Shown here: positions 1-11,222 of the stretch, one piece after another
How the letters are laid out: each line of letters starts with the position of its first letter
How positions within the stretch are numbered: the stretch's first letter is position 1
DNA from: Aphrocallistes beatrix
Lineage: Eukaryota; Porifera; Hexactinellida; Sceptrulophora; Aphrocallistidae
Assembly: GCA_963281255.1 (NCBI GenBank)
Contig: OY725489.1
Span: forward strand, 1,860,001 to 1,924,000
Direction: 5' to 3'
DNA length: 64,000 nucleotides
Notes under the pieces: generated by a model
Seen by the model: the letters and a program-made list of their open reading frames with translations, nothing else
Told to the model about the DNA's origin: nothing
Database searches by the model: none
Translations under genes and position numbers: made by a program

Positions 1-181
1 GGACACTCAGAAAAATTAGCTTAATTGAAAAGTGAAAAAAGTGGCAAGTCCACCAAAAACGGGGCAGTTGGCATGGATGAACATGGTTATATTGAGGATA
101 ATATTATATAAGTGTTAGTATTTAATTCACGATATAACTACAAATAAATATAGGGCTTATAAAAAGGCTTATAAAACGACT

Positions 182-216
<35 letters not shown>

Positions 217-522
217 TTACGTATTGAATGAGCCTATATATACCTCCTAGAGTGATTGTAAAGCCATCACATCCTATGAGGACAGGACTGCTTTAGTGTA
301 GGCAATTGAATGATACAAAAAATTGACCCGGACCAAATTTTTCGTGACAGTACCTCGGTTTCAACCTTAGTCTTTTCTTATGCTATTACGATTAAACTTG
401 GACTTTTGCTCTCATTCTGACACATGCATAATATTGTAGAGTAGGAATAAATATCCAACATTTCATCAAGCTGGATTTATTTTCCTTCTCTTTGAGTATT
501 GGTAGTTCTCTTGCAGAGTAGC
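1..522. other. Upstream region of first gene
   Basis: No coding exon is recognised here. A (TA)n microsatellite lies at about 186-215. A good polypyrimidine tract and acceptor (ttctcttgcag) ends at 516, six bases before the first usable ATG of the isomerase-like gene, so a 5' untranslated exon probably lies further upstream, within or outside the window. Confidence 0.5.
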
Positions 523-3427
523 ATGCCCTTCTACGTGGAGAGTCGAGGTCGAGTCGCATTGCTACACCTGAATGAGGGAGAGAATAGATTCAACTTCGAG
601 AATATCAACAGCATACTGCGCTGTCTGGATGAGGTAGAGGCTAATCCTGAATTCATCGCTCTTGTTACGATAGGACATGGCAAATACTTTAGTCTAGGCC
701 TAGACCTGGATTGGATAGGCAAGTTTCAGCTACTAATATCAGGCCACTGTTATTATAAAACTTGTTCACCTCAAAAAGATCTTCAGATGCTGGCGGGGGC
801 TGTAATTATTACTAAATCGCTATTGCTACCTACCGGTCGGTGGCTTCACTCGATTCATTTACATTACTCCATTATTTGATAATGTAAGAGCTGATAATTA
901 GATGTAACTTGACCACAGGCCTGTAGTCAATTACTAAAATGTATTGTCATGATTGGAACTACAATTAGAGGACTTACTGTTGCGTGCAAGGTTTCATCCA
1001 GGCTTATGCTCCGCGCCCACAGGCGCGCTGATTCAAACTAGTATAGATCTAGGCGCGCAACATTTGCCTAAACTTCTATATCGTAATATTAAATGCATAG
1101 GCTGAGCGCATTACATTTATCAAAGGGATATAAGTTTCCAACTACTGCGGCCTGAATCGTTCAAAATTGAGATCTTACAAGGTTCGCTTCGCTGTGTGAT
1201 TGGCTCCTCGTGTTCACTGTATGTCAATTTTAATGTTGTATCACTTTTTCTTCAATTATAACATATAAGTCCTCCTAATCGAATTTTAAACAGCCCCGGA
1301 TTTAGATACAATACCGCCTTTTCCATTTCTGGTAAATAAAAAAATGCGTTAATAATATAGATATTTTAATGAACTGGATTTATTAGTAAATTATTTATAG
1401 GCGAAATTATATCAACCGATCCTCCTCGGATCCAGGAGTTCTCCTTGATCTCCAATTTCCTTTACTACAGACTAATCACATTCCCTCTGCCTACCATAGC
1501 AGCGATAAATGGCCATAGTTATGGCGCAGGAGCGTTTCTAGCTCTTTGTCACGATGCGAGGGTGATGCGAGAGGATAGAGGCTACTTCTGCTTGCCTGAA
1601 GCTAAGCTCACTCTTCCCTTCCGGACAAGAATCACACAGGAATTAGTCCGGCATAGAATTCCTATCAGCATCCAGTCCACTGCACTACTTTCACACACCT
1701 TTACAGCTAAACAGGCTTTAAGGTTATTTGATTCATTATACCTTACCAAAGAGAAATCAACGTGACACATAGTAGAGCATTAGGATTGAGCAATGATTAA
1801 TCATTCGACCACGATCACGATCACGAAACTTCAAATCTGCAAACTGCGAGACTAAAGGTGAAAATCCTGGGATTAGCTTCCTAGTATTCTAGAAGATTCA
1901 TTAAACCCTACTTGGACTCGGAATGTTGAAGTGAAAGTGAAAGTTAATTGAAAGTGAAAATGAAAGTGGGATTTTTCTATTTATACTTTGTACCCCAAGT
2001 CCAAGTAGGGATATTATTAAGTATCATCCATAAAATCCTAAACAACTGCGCTTCGCTTGCATCGCTGCGCTGCAGTTTCTTCAATCAATTCGTCTTTAAC
2101 GAATTGATTTTAGAAACTGCCAGGCACAGAAAGCTGATTTTTTGGCATGTGGGGGTCTTTTGGCTATGGCTCCACTAAGTTCTGGGCTCAGACGAAAATG
2201 TCGACTCATCATGGAATTATGACTTCATTGTCACCTTTTTATAATTAGAAATTTCAGTTTTACCACCATAACTGTTTTAAGTGATAGAAGGCTGAAATTT
2301 TAATGGAATGTGTATACTAATATATCTCACATATGATACAACTATCATCAAAAATGATGACTCATCACTCTATTATGACGTCATCATTATACATTAAAAA
2401 AAATTAAAAACTGACAGATTTGGTGATTTTCGTGCGATATCGATTATAACAGTAGGACAGACGTATTTAGAGATGTTATCCACCTTATAATTTATCAATG
2501 TGACCACAGGCGGACGCAAAGTGTCCGCCAGCCGCGCAGCGCAAGCAAGCGAAGCGAGCTTGTATGTAAATAAATGACCAATAAAATTTAAGTTTCATGT
2601 GCCATATATGTTGAGTCAGTTTCTGAATTAGGAAAAACGATACCTAATTTGATGACTATTTTGGTTAGGCTAGAATAAGAGCTTATTTGAGGATAGATAC
2701 ATGTACTAACATAACTAATTACACAAGCTAATCGAAATATTTTACAAAAAAGAGCGCGAATAGTCGAGGGACTTATTCGCTAGGGGAAAAATTTGCACAA
2801 AATATTCCCTGCGAATAATCAAAACTGCGAACGGCGTTGGTTGCCTGTATATGTACATATGAGTTTACTAATATCTTACGGAGTATTGACATTTCCACCA
2901 GCTGAGATATGCTTTTTTAGACAGACTGTTCAACATGGGTGCAACTTTTATAAATTGAAATTTCTATCAAATAAAGGACTTCAAAGTCCTTCAAACTTAA
3001 GACTATGATCAATCATACCAATGTCTCAATTGCTATGCATTTCATGTCGTTTAAAAATAGAGAACCAAACTATTAGTGGAGCATGCTATCTATATACAAG
3101 TATTATTTAATGTCCCATAAATTATCGAATTAATTTTCAACATTCTGATGTTTACTATTCGTAATTTCCTATTTTGTGTATTTATTCTAAATTTCCTCTC
3201 CATTCAGTGAGGGCTTAATACACGCACAACATTCTGTCACTGAACTGTTGGACAGGTGTACACACCTGGCGGAGAGATTGGCTGGGAGTGAGAAGGGACT
3301 AGACAAGGATAACTTGAAGAGAATAAAACTTAACGTTTTTAAGTGGTCTACTGCAGCATATACAGAAGACCAACAGATGCTCAGTCATTCTATCGATCCT
3401 CTCTCTGCATATAAATCTAAGCTCTGA
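523..3427 (+). CDS. Peroxisomal enoyl-CoA delta isomerase-like protein (three exons)
   Basis: Coding exons 523-718, 1401-1722 and 3208-3427 join in phase to 245 codons. The protein is a crotonase-fold (enoyl-CoA hydratase/isomerase) enzyme. The first exon carries the N-terminal beta strands (VALLHLNEGENRFNF, about residues 11-25) and KYFSLGLDL; the second carries TIAAINGHSYGAG (97-109), the oxyanion-hole region, followed by LCHDARVMRED. The last three residues are SKL, a canonical type 1 peroxisomal signal. Overall it resembles the short peroxisomal delta3,delta2-enoyl-CoA isomerases known from plants, which shift double bases of unsaturated fatty acyl-CoA for beta-oxidation; this is family inference. 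The first intron has a GC donor (gcaagt). The start follows an acceptor at 516, so a leader exon is likely. Function within the isomerase/hydratase family is not certain. Confidence 0.85.
719..1400 (+). other. GC-AG intron
   Basis: The donor reads G|gcaagt and the acceptor tttatag|gc. Using them gives an intact glycine codon split across the junction and an open frame in both exons. GC-AG introns are a known minor class with exactly this strong GCAAGT donor. The interior has no recognised element. Confidence 0.75.
1906..2010. mobile_element. piggyBac-type MITE with GAAAGT array, copy 1
   Basis: A 105-bp element with termini CCCTACTTGGACT and its complement. The interior holds repeated GAAAGT/GAAAAT units on the plus strand. 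It lies in intron 2 of the isomerase-like gene. A second copy in the opposite orientation lies at 63866-63981 and keeps intact TTAA flanks, which identifies the type. Here the left flank is ttaaa (one base off) and the right flank is not TTAA. Confidence 0.7.
2047..2563 (+). mobile_element. Helitron-like family A, head-to-head mosaic
   Basis: A full plus-strand copy body runs from about 2088 to 2563 and ends in the family's GC-rich hairpin tail (gcgcaagcaagcgaag...gcttgt). Immediately upstream, 2047-2084 is a deleted minus-strand fragment that joins the complement of the 3' tail straight to the complement of the 5' region (cagtttcttcaatcaattcgt). The two halves meet head to head. Confidence 0.65.
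2564..3207. other. Remainder of intron 2, nothing recognised
   Basis: AT-rich sequence without an open reading frame of interest, inverted repeat or recognisable element. It ends at the acceptor ctccattcag before exon 3 of the isomerase-like gene. Confidence 0.4.
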
Positions 3428-3787
3428 GCATCGAACTCGCTTTGTGCTCTGTTTAACACTAATACACATTTGTAAAGACATAAAGTACATATTAATATAT
3501 ATTAATTATTATTTTGTAAATATTTTAATTTGAGATCAATCGTATATAAATTCCACATAAGTTTTCTACGTCCTTCACATTCGTATTTATTACTGCGACT
3601 AATATGACGTCATAATGGGATTATTTAATAACTTATCATTTATGGTCTGGAGTAGAATTACATTTCATTAGTAAAGAAGGTCCTCAGCGCTCCCTTTTTG
3701 GTGTGATTCCTATACTATAATACAGGCTCTATGATCCTATACTATTTAATATACAGGATCTAAGATCCTGTGCTATATTAGACAGGA

Positions 3788-3955
3788 TCATAGCCCTCTG
3801 TATATAAGGCCTGCCATCTAAATCAGAAAAATGGACCAGGGATGCGGTCAAAGATGGTTGAACTAATACATGATCTTCCCAAATCATCAACGACACAAAA
3901 TTGAGCTTCGGAATGTATTACCAGCATATATAAATATGGTGTCAAAGTACCCATA
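3788..3955 (-). repeat. Dispersed repeat R1, copy 1
   Basis: About 165 bp, in reverse orientation to copies at 18410-18540, 25248-25412 and a short piece at 23235-23275. Shared marks include a stretch reading ttcaaccatctt...ccgcatccc and a tail ggcaggccttat. No terminal repeats or coding capacity were seen, so the class is unknown. The flanking 3428-3787 and 3956-4458 contain short imperfect repeats of 'aggatc' only. Confidence 0.55.
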
Positions 3956-4458
3956 TCCGTTGTTAAAATTTAGATTAGTCATCATATGATTTCGCAATAG
4001 GTTATATCTTTTGAATTCGCGTTTATCTTTTGAATAAAGTTACAGTATATACTCGAAAGCATCCAGACCTCAAATATTCGCTCCCTGAAAGAGAGTGCTA
4101 ATTTTTGTTGCCCATGGTAATGAAGTTTACTGACAATTATTCTCTCTTTCCGTTTATCCAATCACTCTTGTAGTCAGGCTTGGGACAAATACGATTTTTT
4201 AGATCAATTACAAATACAAATAAAATTGTATAGGTACTCATATTATGTAATTTTTGTGATATCCATGAAAATTATTGGGTGCAGTTTCTGGTTGGTTCTC
4301 GGAGACTGGTTAAGTATTATTACATGCTTAGCAAATTCAATCCGTGCCACGAGTTCTGTCCGTTGTAAGGGGTTGTCCATTTCTCGGAGTGTCCATTTTG
4401 GGAGACTCCACTGGATTAATGTGTAACCCAAACTTGAAAAACATACAATACAATCAAT

Positions 4459-4798
4459 CATAGGCGCCAAGTGTGGTACCTGGGGGGGGGTAGCACCCCC
4501 CCCCCCCCGGTTTTGAGCCTGTGGGGAGCCGTGGTGCCAGGCAGTGTAGCTATGGTATGGCAGGACTTCACACAAACTTATTGGTTACAACTAAACCCCA
4601 AATTATTTATTGAATCTATATATATAGTATATATATATATCCCAATTACACTTTATTCTACTATAGTCCGAGATTTTGTTTCCCCTAGGTAACAGCAATA
4701 GCTGTATATCGATATTTGAGCATTTAAGATTAAAACAATTTTCTGGGGAGCAAGCCCCCCACAGGTTTTGTTTTATTTTCCAAAACTTGGCGCCTATG
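4459..4798. mobile_element. MITE with CATAGGCGCCAAG ends
   Basis: Terminal inverted repeats CATAGGCGCCAAG / CTTGGCGCCTATG bound 340 bp. The left part contains a G10-tagca-C13 palindromic homopolymer at about 4482-4508. The ends resemble some hAT-type termini, but no clean target duplication was found. Confidence 0.5.
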
Positions 4799-4809
4799 AA
4801 TACAATAAA

Positions 4810-5032
4810 TGTCAAGCTGTTTGAGTTTTTGTTTCAGTTGCATGGCCGCGCTAAAACCTCTCTCCACGAGGTATGATTTGGAGAATACCAAAGTCAGCAA
4901 TTTCGCCACCTTCCACATATTTAGGAATTTGTTTCGTTTTGACATTCCCTGACAAAACCGTTCGTACCATATCATTTTAAATCTAAATTTTTCTTCACAA
5001 TCGTTATGTATAAAGGAAATTAGCACTATTCT
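4810..5032 (-). pseudogene. hAT transposase C-terminal fossil
   Basis: Minus-strand translation contains FLNMWKVAKLL followed by YLVERGFSAAMQL. This is the pattern of the hAT-superfamily C-terminal dimerisation region (a tryptophan-containing helix, then the S/V-ERxFS motif). Only about 70 residues remain and no N-terminal catalytic part is seen nearby, so this is a truncated relic. A second relic of the same region lies at 19326-19510. Confidence 0.65.
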
Positions 5033-5219
5033 TGTACAAACGTCCAAGTTTATGAGTTTTGATGTGGTCGATGATTCTAAAAACTTATTTCAACATGTTG
5101 CCGCATTGTTTCTGAGTAAATGATTAAGCTACACTTCACATTCATTTTCCACTGATTTATTTGTCTGTAATTCATACTTCTCAGTAGTTACTTGTATACT
5201 GCGTAATACTACGAAACAA

Positions 5220-5732
5220 ATGGCAGAGTTCCTGACAGAAGAGAATATCCATCAGTTCCGTATCCACTTCGAAGAGTTGGACACAGATCAGGACGGATTC
5301 CTGTCAATAGAAGAGCTCTCCTCCTTCTTTACTCACGAGATGGGGTCTCACCTTCTAGAGGAGGAGCTGCACGATATGATACTCGAGTTCGATGAGAATA
5401 AGAATGGGAAAATTGAATTTGAGGAATTCCTGGCAATGCAGGTTCGTCTCTTCTCAGTCAGGTTAGAACTGTGCATTAAGTTACTAAGTTCTTACGTATA
5501 GGTTAAGAAGAATCTGATGATCGGGCAGGAGGAGGAGATCTCCAAGATCTTCCAGGCTTTCGATAGCGATAAGAACGGCTACATCAGTGCTCCTGAGCTG
5601 CGGAATGTGATGGCGACGCTTGGAGAGAACCTCTCAGAGGAGGACGTCGCAGCGATGATAAGAGAGGCAGACATAGACGGAGATGGACACATCAATTATG
5701 AGGAGTTTGTTAGAGTCATGATGTTCTCATGA
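5220..5732 (+). CDS. Calmodulin-like four EF-hand protein
   Basis: Two exons, 5220-5441 and 5502-5732, separated by a 60-bp phase-0 intron (gttcgt...tatag), encode 150 residues. Four complete EF-hand loops are visible at about residues 21-32 ([12 protein letters not shown]), 58-69 ([12 protein letters not shown]), 95-106 ([12 protein letters not shown]) and 131-142 ([12 protein letters not shown]); each has acidic or oxygen ligands at 1, 3, 5 and a Glu at 12, so all four should bind calcium. The C-terminal half is much closer to calmodulin than the N-terminal half, so this is a divergent calmodulin-like or troponin C-like sensor rather than canonical calmodulin. Its targets cannot be told from the sequence. 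Confidence 0.9.
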
Positions 5733-5903
5733 GATGAAGAGTTGTTTGTACATTCTTGAGGTTACATTCTAGTTCCTCCAATCCACGAATATGAGCATCG
5801 ACTATCAATATATATACAGTTTTATTTCTAATCTATCATCTGGATGTTTTTATAATCATTTTCTTTAAAAAATGTTGAACTATACCAACTATGCCAAAGA
5901 CCT

Positions 5904-6293
5904 GGGGCCTTATTCACTAAGAAAACTTAAGATTTGCTTAACTTTTGAATCTTCAAAATTAGAAGAGATTTTTAAAGAATTCAAATAGATTGCATACTCT
6001 ATTAATTTTAAGTGGTACAATTGAAATGCTTGACGAATTTTGACTCATTTGTTGAACTTTTCAGAAAGTTACGTAATTTTTCAAGTTAAGTATGACGTCA
6101 TAATACTTAAGTATGACATCACGAATATTTCGAGAGTGACTTGGAATATTTCCAGTATTTAGGTAGTTTATATTTCTATTGGTATCATTGAACATCTATT
6201 TACCCAAATCGTATTGCAACTCTTCAAAATTTCCACTATATAAAGTTATATAAAGTTAAGCAAATCTTAAGTTTTCTTAGTGAATAAGGCCCC
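5904..6293. mobile_element. MITE with 40-bp terminal inverted repeats
   Basis: The ends GGGGCCTTATTCACTAAG and its complement open a near-perfect inverted repeat of about 40 bp enclosing 390 bp in total. The interior has no coding potential. It sits between the calmodulin-like gene and the TatD gene, about 290 bp upstream of the latter. No certain target duplication was seen. Confidence 0.7.
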
Positions 6294-6586
6294 TGGTTGA
6301 TTTGGTTCCCCCTTCCACATTAACCCTAGACAATATCGATGTTATGAACAACGTATTCTATACAGAGCTACGTAGGGCAGTAGGGTATTAGTATTAGGTT
6401 ATCCACAAACAGTAGAACCTCACGAGCAACACGAACACCAAGGGACGGTCGAAAGTTGTAGAGATTATTCGTATTATTAACCGGAGTGATGTACATGCAT
6501 TTTCCTCCGTAGGGGATATAAAGTTGTGTTGTCCTAGTTCGTATTATCCGTGTTTGTATTCACGAGGTTCCAGTGTAGCCTGTTTA

Positions 6587-7504
6587 ATGGCGAGCAAGCT
6601 GCTCCGTGGGATCGTAGATATTGGCGTGAACCTCACAGACCCCGTCTATCAGGGCAGGTACCATCACAACCCCCAGCAACAGCACCCTCCAGACCTGGAC
6701 AGGGTGCTGGAGCGGGCGGAGGCCTCTGGTCTCACTCAGCTGATTGTGACGGGAGGTAGCCTGGCCGAGTCCAGAGAAGCCCTGCAGATCTCCTGCACCA
6801 GTCCCATGCTCTACAGCACTGTGGGCTGCCATCCCACTCGCTGCCTCGAGTTCGAGCAGTGTAAGGACGGAGCTGAAGCGTATTTGGCCAAGCTCAGAGA
6901 GCTAGTTCTCACCAACAAGGATTCTGGTAAGATCGTGGCAATCGGAGAGACTGGGCTAGATTTTGATCGGTTACATTTTTGTCCAAAAGAAGTACAAGTT
7001 AAACATTTTCCACCTCAGGTTCTCCTCTCTATAGAGCTGGGCCTGCCTCTATTCCTCCACTGTAGAAATGCATTCCATGACTTTTATGCAGTTATGAAGC
7101 AGCACATATCCTCGGTCAAGGGTGGAGTGGTGCACTCATTCACTGGATCAATAGAGGAGGCTATTGCTTTCACGGAATTGGGGCTATACATCGGAATCAA
7201 TGGCTGCTCTCTAAAGACAGAAGATAATCTGAAAGCAGTATCTGCTATTCCACTTGATAAGTTAATGGTAGAGACGGATGCACCCTGGTGTGAGATTAAA
7301 CAGAGCCATGCGAGTTATAAGTTTGTGAAGACACAATTTCCTGCCGTGAAGAAAGAGAAGTGGGATAAAGATAAGATGGTCAAGTCTAGAAATGAACCGT
7401 GTAAAATTTCGCAGGTACTCGAAGTAATTGCTGCTGTCAAGAATTGCAGTATAGAACAGGTAATAGAGAAAACGCATGAAAATAGTAGGAATTTATTCTT
7501 CTGA
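6587..7504 (+). CDS. TATDN1: TatD-family deoxyribonuclease (TATDN1-like)
   Basis: Intronless, 305 residues from the ATG at 6587 (MASKLL). Motifs appear in the order expected for the TatD metal-dependent hydrolase family: DIGVNLTDP near the N terminus, STVGCHPTRC, IGETGLDFDRL, FLHCRN, VHSFTG, and ETDAPW followed by RNEPC. These supply the metal-binding Glu, His and Asp residues of the TIM-barrel active site. TatD enzymes are 3'-5' DNA exonucleases/endonucleases implicated in DNA fragmentation and repair; this role is from the family. An upstream in-frame ATG at 6524 would add 21 residues not matched by the family, so 6587 is preferred. An ATTAAA lies at 7530, about 25 bp past the stop. Confidence 0.92.
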   Translation: MASKLLRGIVDIGVNLTDPVYQGRYHHNPQQQHPPDLDRVLERAEASGLTQLIVTGGSLAESREALQISCTSPMLYSTVGCHPTRCLEFEQCKDGAEAYLAKLRELVLTNKDSGKIVAIGETGLDFDRLHFCPKEVQVKHFPPQVLLSIELGLPLFLHCRNAFHDFYAVMKQHISSVKGGVVHSFTGSIEEAIAFTELGLYIGINGCSLKTEDNLKAVSAIPLDKLMVETDAPWCEIKQSHASYKFVKTQFPAVKKEKWDKDKMVKSRNEPCKISQVLEVIAAVKNCSIEQVIEKTHENSRNLFF

Positions 7505-8710
7505 ATTTTAGTCACTTTTTCGAATGGCAATTAAAGAATAGAAATACAGATTGATCGCAAGGTTCTAGCATATCGATAATATGTTATAGTATATAAACTA
7601 CTTGTAGGTTACACAAAAATCGGGTAGATCTCAAGGAATAATTGCACATTTGGACATCCATCCTAGAGTCCTGATCTAGTACCCGCAGAATTTTAATAAC
7701 TTGTGTTTGTTCATCCAGTGTATATAGCAAAACTAACACTGAATTCTGCATTACCTTACTCGTAGCATAATTACAGCTGTATATCAATATAATCTAAACG
7801 GAACTCTGAATTCTCATTGGCTAAAAAAATATTTGGACATGACCTCCTCCCCTCCCCATCCCCCATTCTCCCTCCATTGCATACCTCTGCTAATGAATTC
7901 ACCATTTACTGTTGTCTGTGCATTGCTAGATCTATTTTAAACGTATATTTCGTTAGGAAGATTGCCCAGCTTGTTCGATCATTCCGTGATTGTGTTGAAA
8001 AGGCAAAATCAGATCAGTTTGGGAAATTTTTCAGAAACTTTTTAGGGACATTCTTCGCACCCTAGGGGAAGAAGGGCATGAGGTTGGATGTTTCATAATC
8101 CATTCATGGTTGCTGTAACACGAATACCCTTAGTTAGTTATTAGTCTTCACTAGAACGCATTATGTCATTGGCACAGACCACCCACTTAGCCTAGGCATT
8201 TAGAAACCTAGCAACATCACTATAGGACATTGTTACCAAAGGATTATCTAGGAGCGTGAAAATTTAGAATATTACCCAATTTACCCTATATTATACGTAA
8301 TGTTATTTATCGATTTAGGCGTATGAAAATTTATGGGTTTGAGACTAGGAGCTTATCTCTCTGGAGTGCTGTATAATACCCTGATTGTTACCTCCTTCCT
8401 TAGATCAGTACAGATTATCTTATGATTGTATTTTCCAGTTTACTTGTCGTTAATAAATTATTAGCATGGTATTATCAGCTTATTAACTTTGTCACATTGC
8501 TTTTACTTTTAATTTTAAATTTAAATTAGTTGTTCTCTCATGTTTCGTGAAATATAAACTATACACTTATTTCTTGTTGAGCCATTCATATTTTTTCTAA
8601 AATTTAATATTTCTTTATAAATGTTGGTTGGCATCTCTGCTATAATTTGGTAGTTATCATATTCATGACTGAATACTTTTAGTTACCGCCTTACTTACGG
8701 TGGAATCTAG
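7505..8710. other. Intergenic, nothing recognised
   Basis: About 1.2 kb of AT-rich sequence between the TatD gene and the ZYG11-like gene. It should hold the 3' end of the former and the promoter of the latter. No transposon ends, tandem repeats or convincing exon were seen. An acceptor-like ...atctag precedes the next ATG. Confidence 0.4.
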
Positions 8711-11026
8711 ATGAGTTTATTTATATGCCAGTCCTCAGATGGGCATGTTGTCATCAAGAAACAACAAGTCCATTTGCTCCAGCACTACTCGGCCCTCACA
8801 GTTATTGAATACATGAGCAGATTATATGATGCAACACCTGAAAACTTCGAAGTTGTATTACTGAGATTTCTATCTCAAATCCTATCTCCTGCCAGCTCTT
8901 TACCAGAGCGAGTTTCTCACCACTTCCTCCCTTCTAGCATAAGTAATATCTTATATCAGCTCTTGTTGGACTCCCAGGTACCCCTTCCACTCTTCCTAGC
9001 TGTCACGACCTATCTGCACCGCTCTTTGACTAAATTAAGTTTGTATGTATTGCCAACTTCCAAAGTCTTAAACCACGTTTGTGCTTCGAACATAAATACT
9101 CTTGATTTTTCCAACAATTTAAAAATTGATGATTTTCTGATTGGTTTACTGAACTCTTCAAATTTAATTTCTTCTCTGAAGTTCCTTAACCTATCTGGCT
9201 GTGTTAATTTTTCAAATATTCAGACTCTCTCTTCCTTTTCGAACTTGCAGTCGCTGGACCTGAGCCAGAACAACAACCTAGTCTACCAGCACTCTCACTG
9301 TGTTCTCTGTCGGTTTCTATCCATGTTGACGAACTTCACTAGTTTGGTAGTTCTAAACCTTCAAATGACGAATATCATACTCGAATCCTCAACCAGTGAC
9401 CAGTGTTTAGTCTCTCAACTGAGTGCCGTGTCAGAGAGCTGTCAGCTTCAACATTTGAACTTGTACACAAGACTTAACCTTCCTTTCCGTCATTCTCAAG
9501 TGTTTCTAGATTTCTACTCCTTGCTACCTAAATTCAAACAGCTTGATTATTTAGATATTTCAGGTTGGCCTTTTTTGAATAAACTCCCAAAAGAAAATAT
9601 AATCTCTCTGTCAAGTGGGAAGACTTTCTTTGGAATATACATGACAGGACTGGTAGATGAGTGGGGAGTAACGTTTCCCGTCTTGTCCCAGGAAATTTCT
9701 GGTTTTGCCAATGAAGAACAAGTCATGTCAACTTTATCGCATTATTACTCTGAAATTCCATATATGGATGGATTCCTATTTAAGTTTGCAACTCTCTTGC
9801 TTGAAAATAGATTCCCACTCACGACTGACAGTATCAACTTTCTGGCGGAATATCTTCACATAACTGTGGTATATTGCCTCGAGCAGACTCCTCTGGGCTC
9901 TAACCAGCTCGTCAATTCTCTGTCATGTCTGGCCTCCATACTCGGCCATGAGGCTACGGACCTGCCTACAGACCTGGCCCAGAAACTGGTGGAGTGCTAT
10001 GCTAACATACTCCACAAGGTGTCCGATGATTTATTGAAGAGTGCTAATTATACTCGCACTATAATCAACTGCTTCATTAATGTAGAGAGGTTGACGCACC
10101 TCGATTTATTTCATCACAAACTAAGTGCGACACATCAAATATTCTTCAGGCTCGCTACTGAAATTGTCGATAGAGGAACAAAAATTTTAAAAAATGGGAA
10201 GGTTGCGGATATGCTTTTGGAATTACTAGAATGTACCTTTGTTTTCATAAAGATAGTCTTTCATAAAGAAGATATCGCTTCGCGGACGTTGTTCGGGTCT
10301 CGTTTCAAAGGTATTGATACATTGATGCAGTATGTTGCGTTTAAGTTGGAACTAGATCAACTGGATGATGGCGTGTCGGAGGCCTGTGGAGCCCTCATGA
10401 ATGCAACCTACCTCTGCTATCCCAACTGTCTCATCGTTAGCTCGCCGCACAACTCTCACACTCTCTGTCGCATCGTGGAAAGGAATGGCGAACTCGAGTG
10501 TATTATGGGGATTCTTGAGAATGTGTTAGAGTTCTGTCTGCAATTTGACTCAGCTTTTATAGTTTTAAACTTTCTACCCGCTTTAGAGTATATCTTGACA
10601 ACTCCGCATAAACGGAGTGCAAGTACGCAGGCTTGCTCTATCGCTACCCTCATGTACGTAGCTACAGGGAAGGAGAAGTGGGGCTGGAATGATGGGATGA
10701 GTGGGATCGAATCACTGCTGGACACCGCTGAGGCAACCATCCAAACTTTAGATTACAAAGTTAAGCGAAACGTGTCCTATTCCACTCTAGACCATCTCTT
10801 CCAGTGTCTCTCTTGCACAGATCAAAGGGTCCACCACTGCACTCTATGGATAATAGCAAATTTAATGTTCACTAATCTTGAATTGTACTTTGGAATGGTT
10901 AATCAAGAATTCTTGAATAAAACACGCTCTTTGGTTGCTTTCCACGACAAAAGCTTCCCTGTCCGCATCCTAGCTGAGGTGATTCTAGATCTGTACAAGA
11001 TTGGGTCTTGCACCACTCATAATTAG
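8711..11026 (+). CDS. ZYG11/ZER1-family CUL2 substrate receptor
   Basis: One intronless frame of 771 residues. The N-terminal part (about 20-95) fits the VHL-box/elongin-contact region of the family; residues about 130-290 contain leucine-rich repeats (LKFLNLSGC, LQSLDLSQNN, LQHLNL, LDYLDISG); the C-terminal half, starting near NEEQVMSTLSHYYSE, is an armadillo-like helical array and includes EACGALMNATYLCYPNC, equivalent to the ALWNLTDESP segment of ZYG11. Family members are receptors of cullin-2 ubiquitin ligases; the ARM-like part of ZYG11B and ZER1 reads N-terminal glycine degrons. The length is close to vertebrate ZYG11B and ZER1. Which of the two paralogues it corresponds to is unresolved. 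ATG 8711 follows an acceptor-like tag, so a noncoding first exon is possible. Confidence 0.85.
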   Translation: MSLFICQSSDGHVVIKKQQVHLLQHYSALTVIEYMSRLYDATPENFEVVLLRFLSQILSPASSLPERVSHHFLPSSISNILYQLLLDSQVPLPLFLAVTTYLHRSLTKLSLYVLPTSKVLNHVCASNINTLDFSNNLKIDDFLIGLLNSSNLISSLKFLNLSGCVNFSNIQTLSSFSNLQSLDLSQNNNLVYQHSHCVLCRFLSMLTNFTSLVVLNLQMTNIILESSTSDQCLVSQLSAVSESCQLQHLNLYTRLNLPFRHSQVFLDFYSLLPKFKQLDYLDISGWPFLNKLPKENIISLSSGKTFFGIYMTGLVDEWGVTFPVLSQEISGFANEEQVMSTLSHYYSEIPYMDGFLFKFATLLLENRFPLTTDSINFLAEYLHITVVYCLEQTPLGSNQLVNSLSCLASILGHEATDLPTDLAQKLVECYANILHKVSDDLLKSANYTRTIINCFINVERLTHLDLFHHKLSATHQIFFRLATEIVDRGTKILKNGKVADMLLELLECTFVFIKIVFHKEDIASRTLFGSRFKGIDTLMQYVAFKLELDQLDDGVSEACGALMNATYLCYPNCLIVSSPHNSHTLCRIVERNGELECIMGILENVLEFCLQFDSAFIVLNFLPALEYILTTPHKRSASTQACSIATLMYVATGKEKWGWNDGMSGIESLLDTAEATIQTLDYKVKRNVSYSTLDHLFQCLSCTDQRVHHCTLWIIANLMFTNLELYFGMVNQEFLNKTRSLVAFHDKSFPVRILAEVILDLYKIGSCTTHN

Positions 11027-11222
11027 CCTATAATTAGTTTATAAGTTTCTATAATTGTATTTGTATAAAATGGATGTCATAAACTTCTAACTTTTAAAAA
11101 TTAATTTTAAGTACTATAATTGTAAGAAAGGTCGCTTAATGACTGAGATTGTTATCCTGAAGGTACTTTAGATCCTTTAAATTTATTTTTAGCTATTTTA
11201 ATATTGTGAGAAGTAGGATTGA

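Noticed and set aside
6524..6586. Upstream ATG extending the TatD protein by 21 residues
   Set aside because: The extra residues are not matched by the family, and the ATG at 6587 sits just before the conserved DIGVNL start.
6587..6660. Apparent loss of the N-terminal HxH metal motif in the TatD protein
   Set aside because: DIGVNL at this place is normal for the TatD/TATDN1 subgroup, as in the bacterial TatD; it is not a defect.
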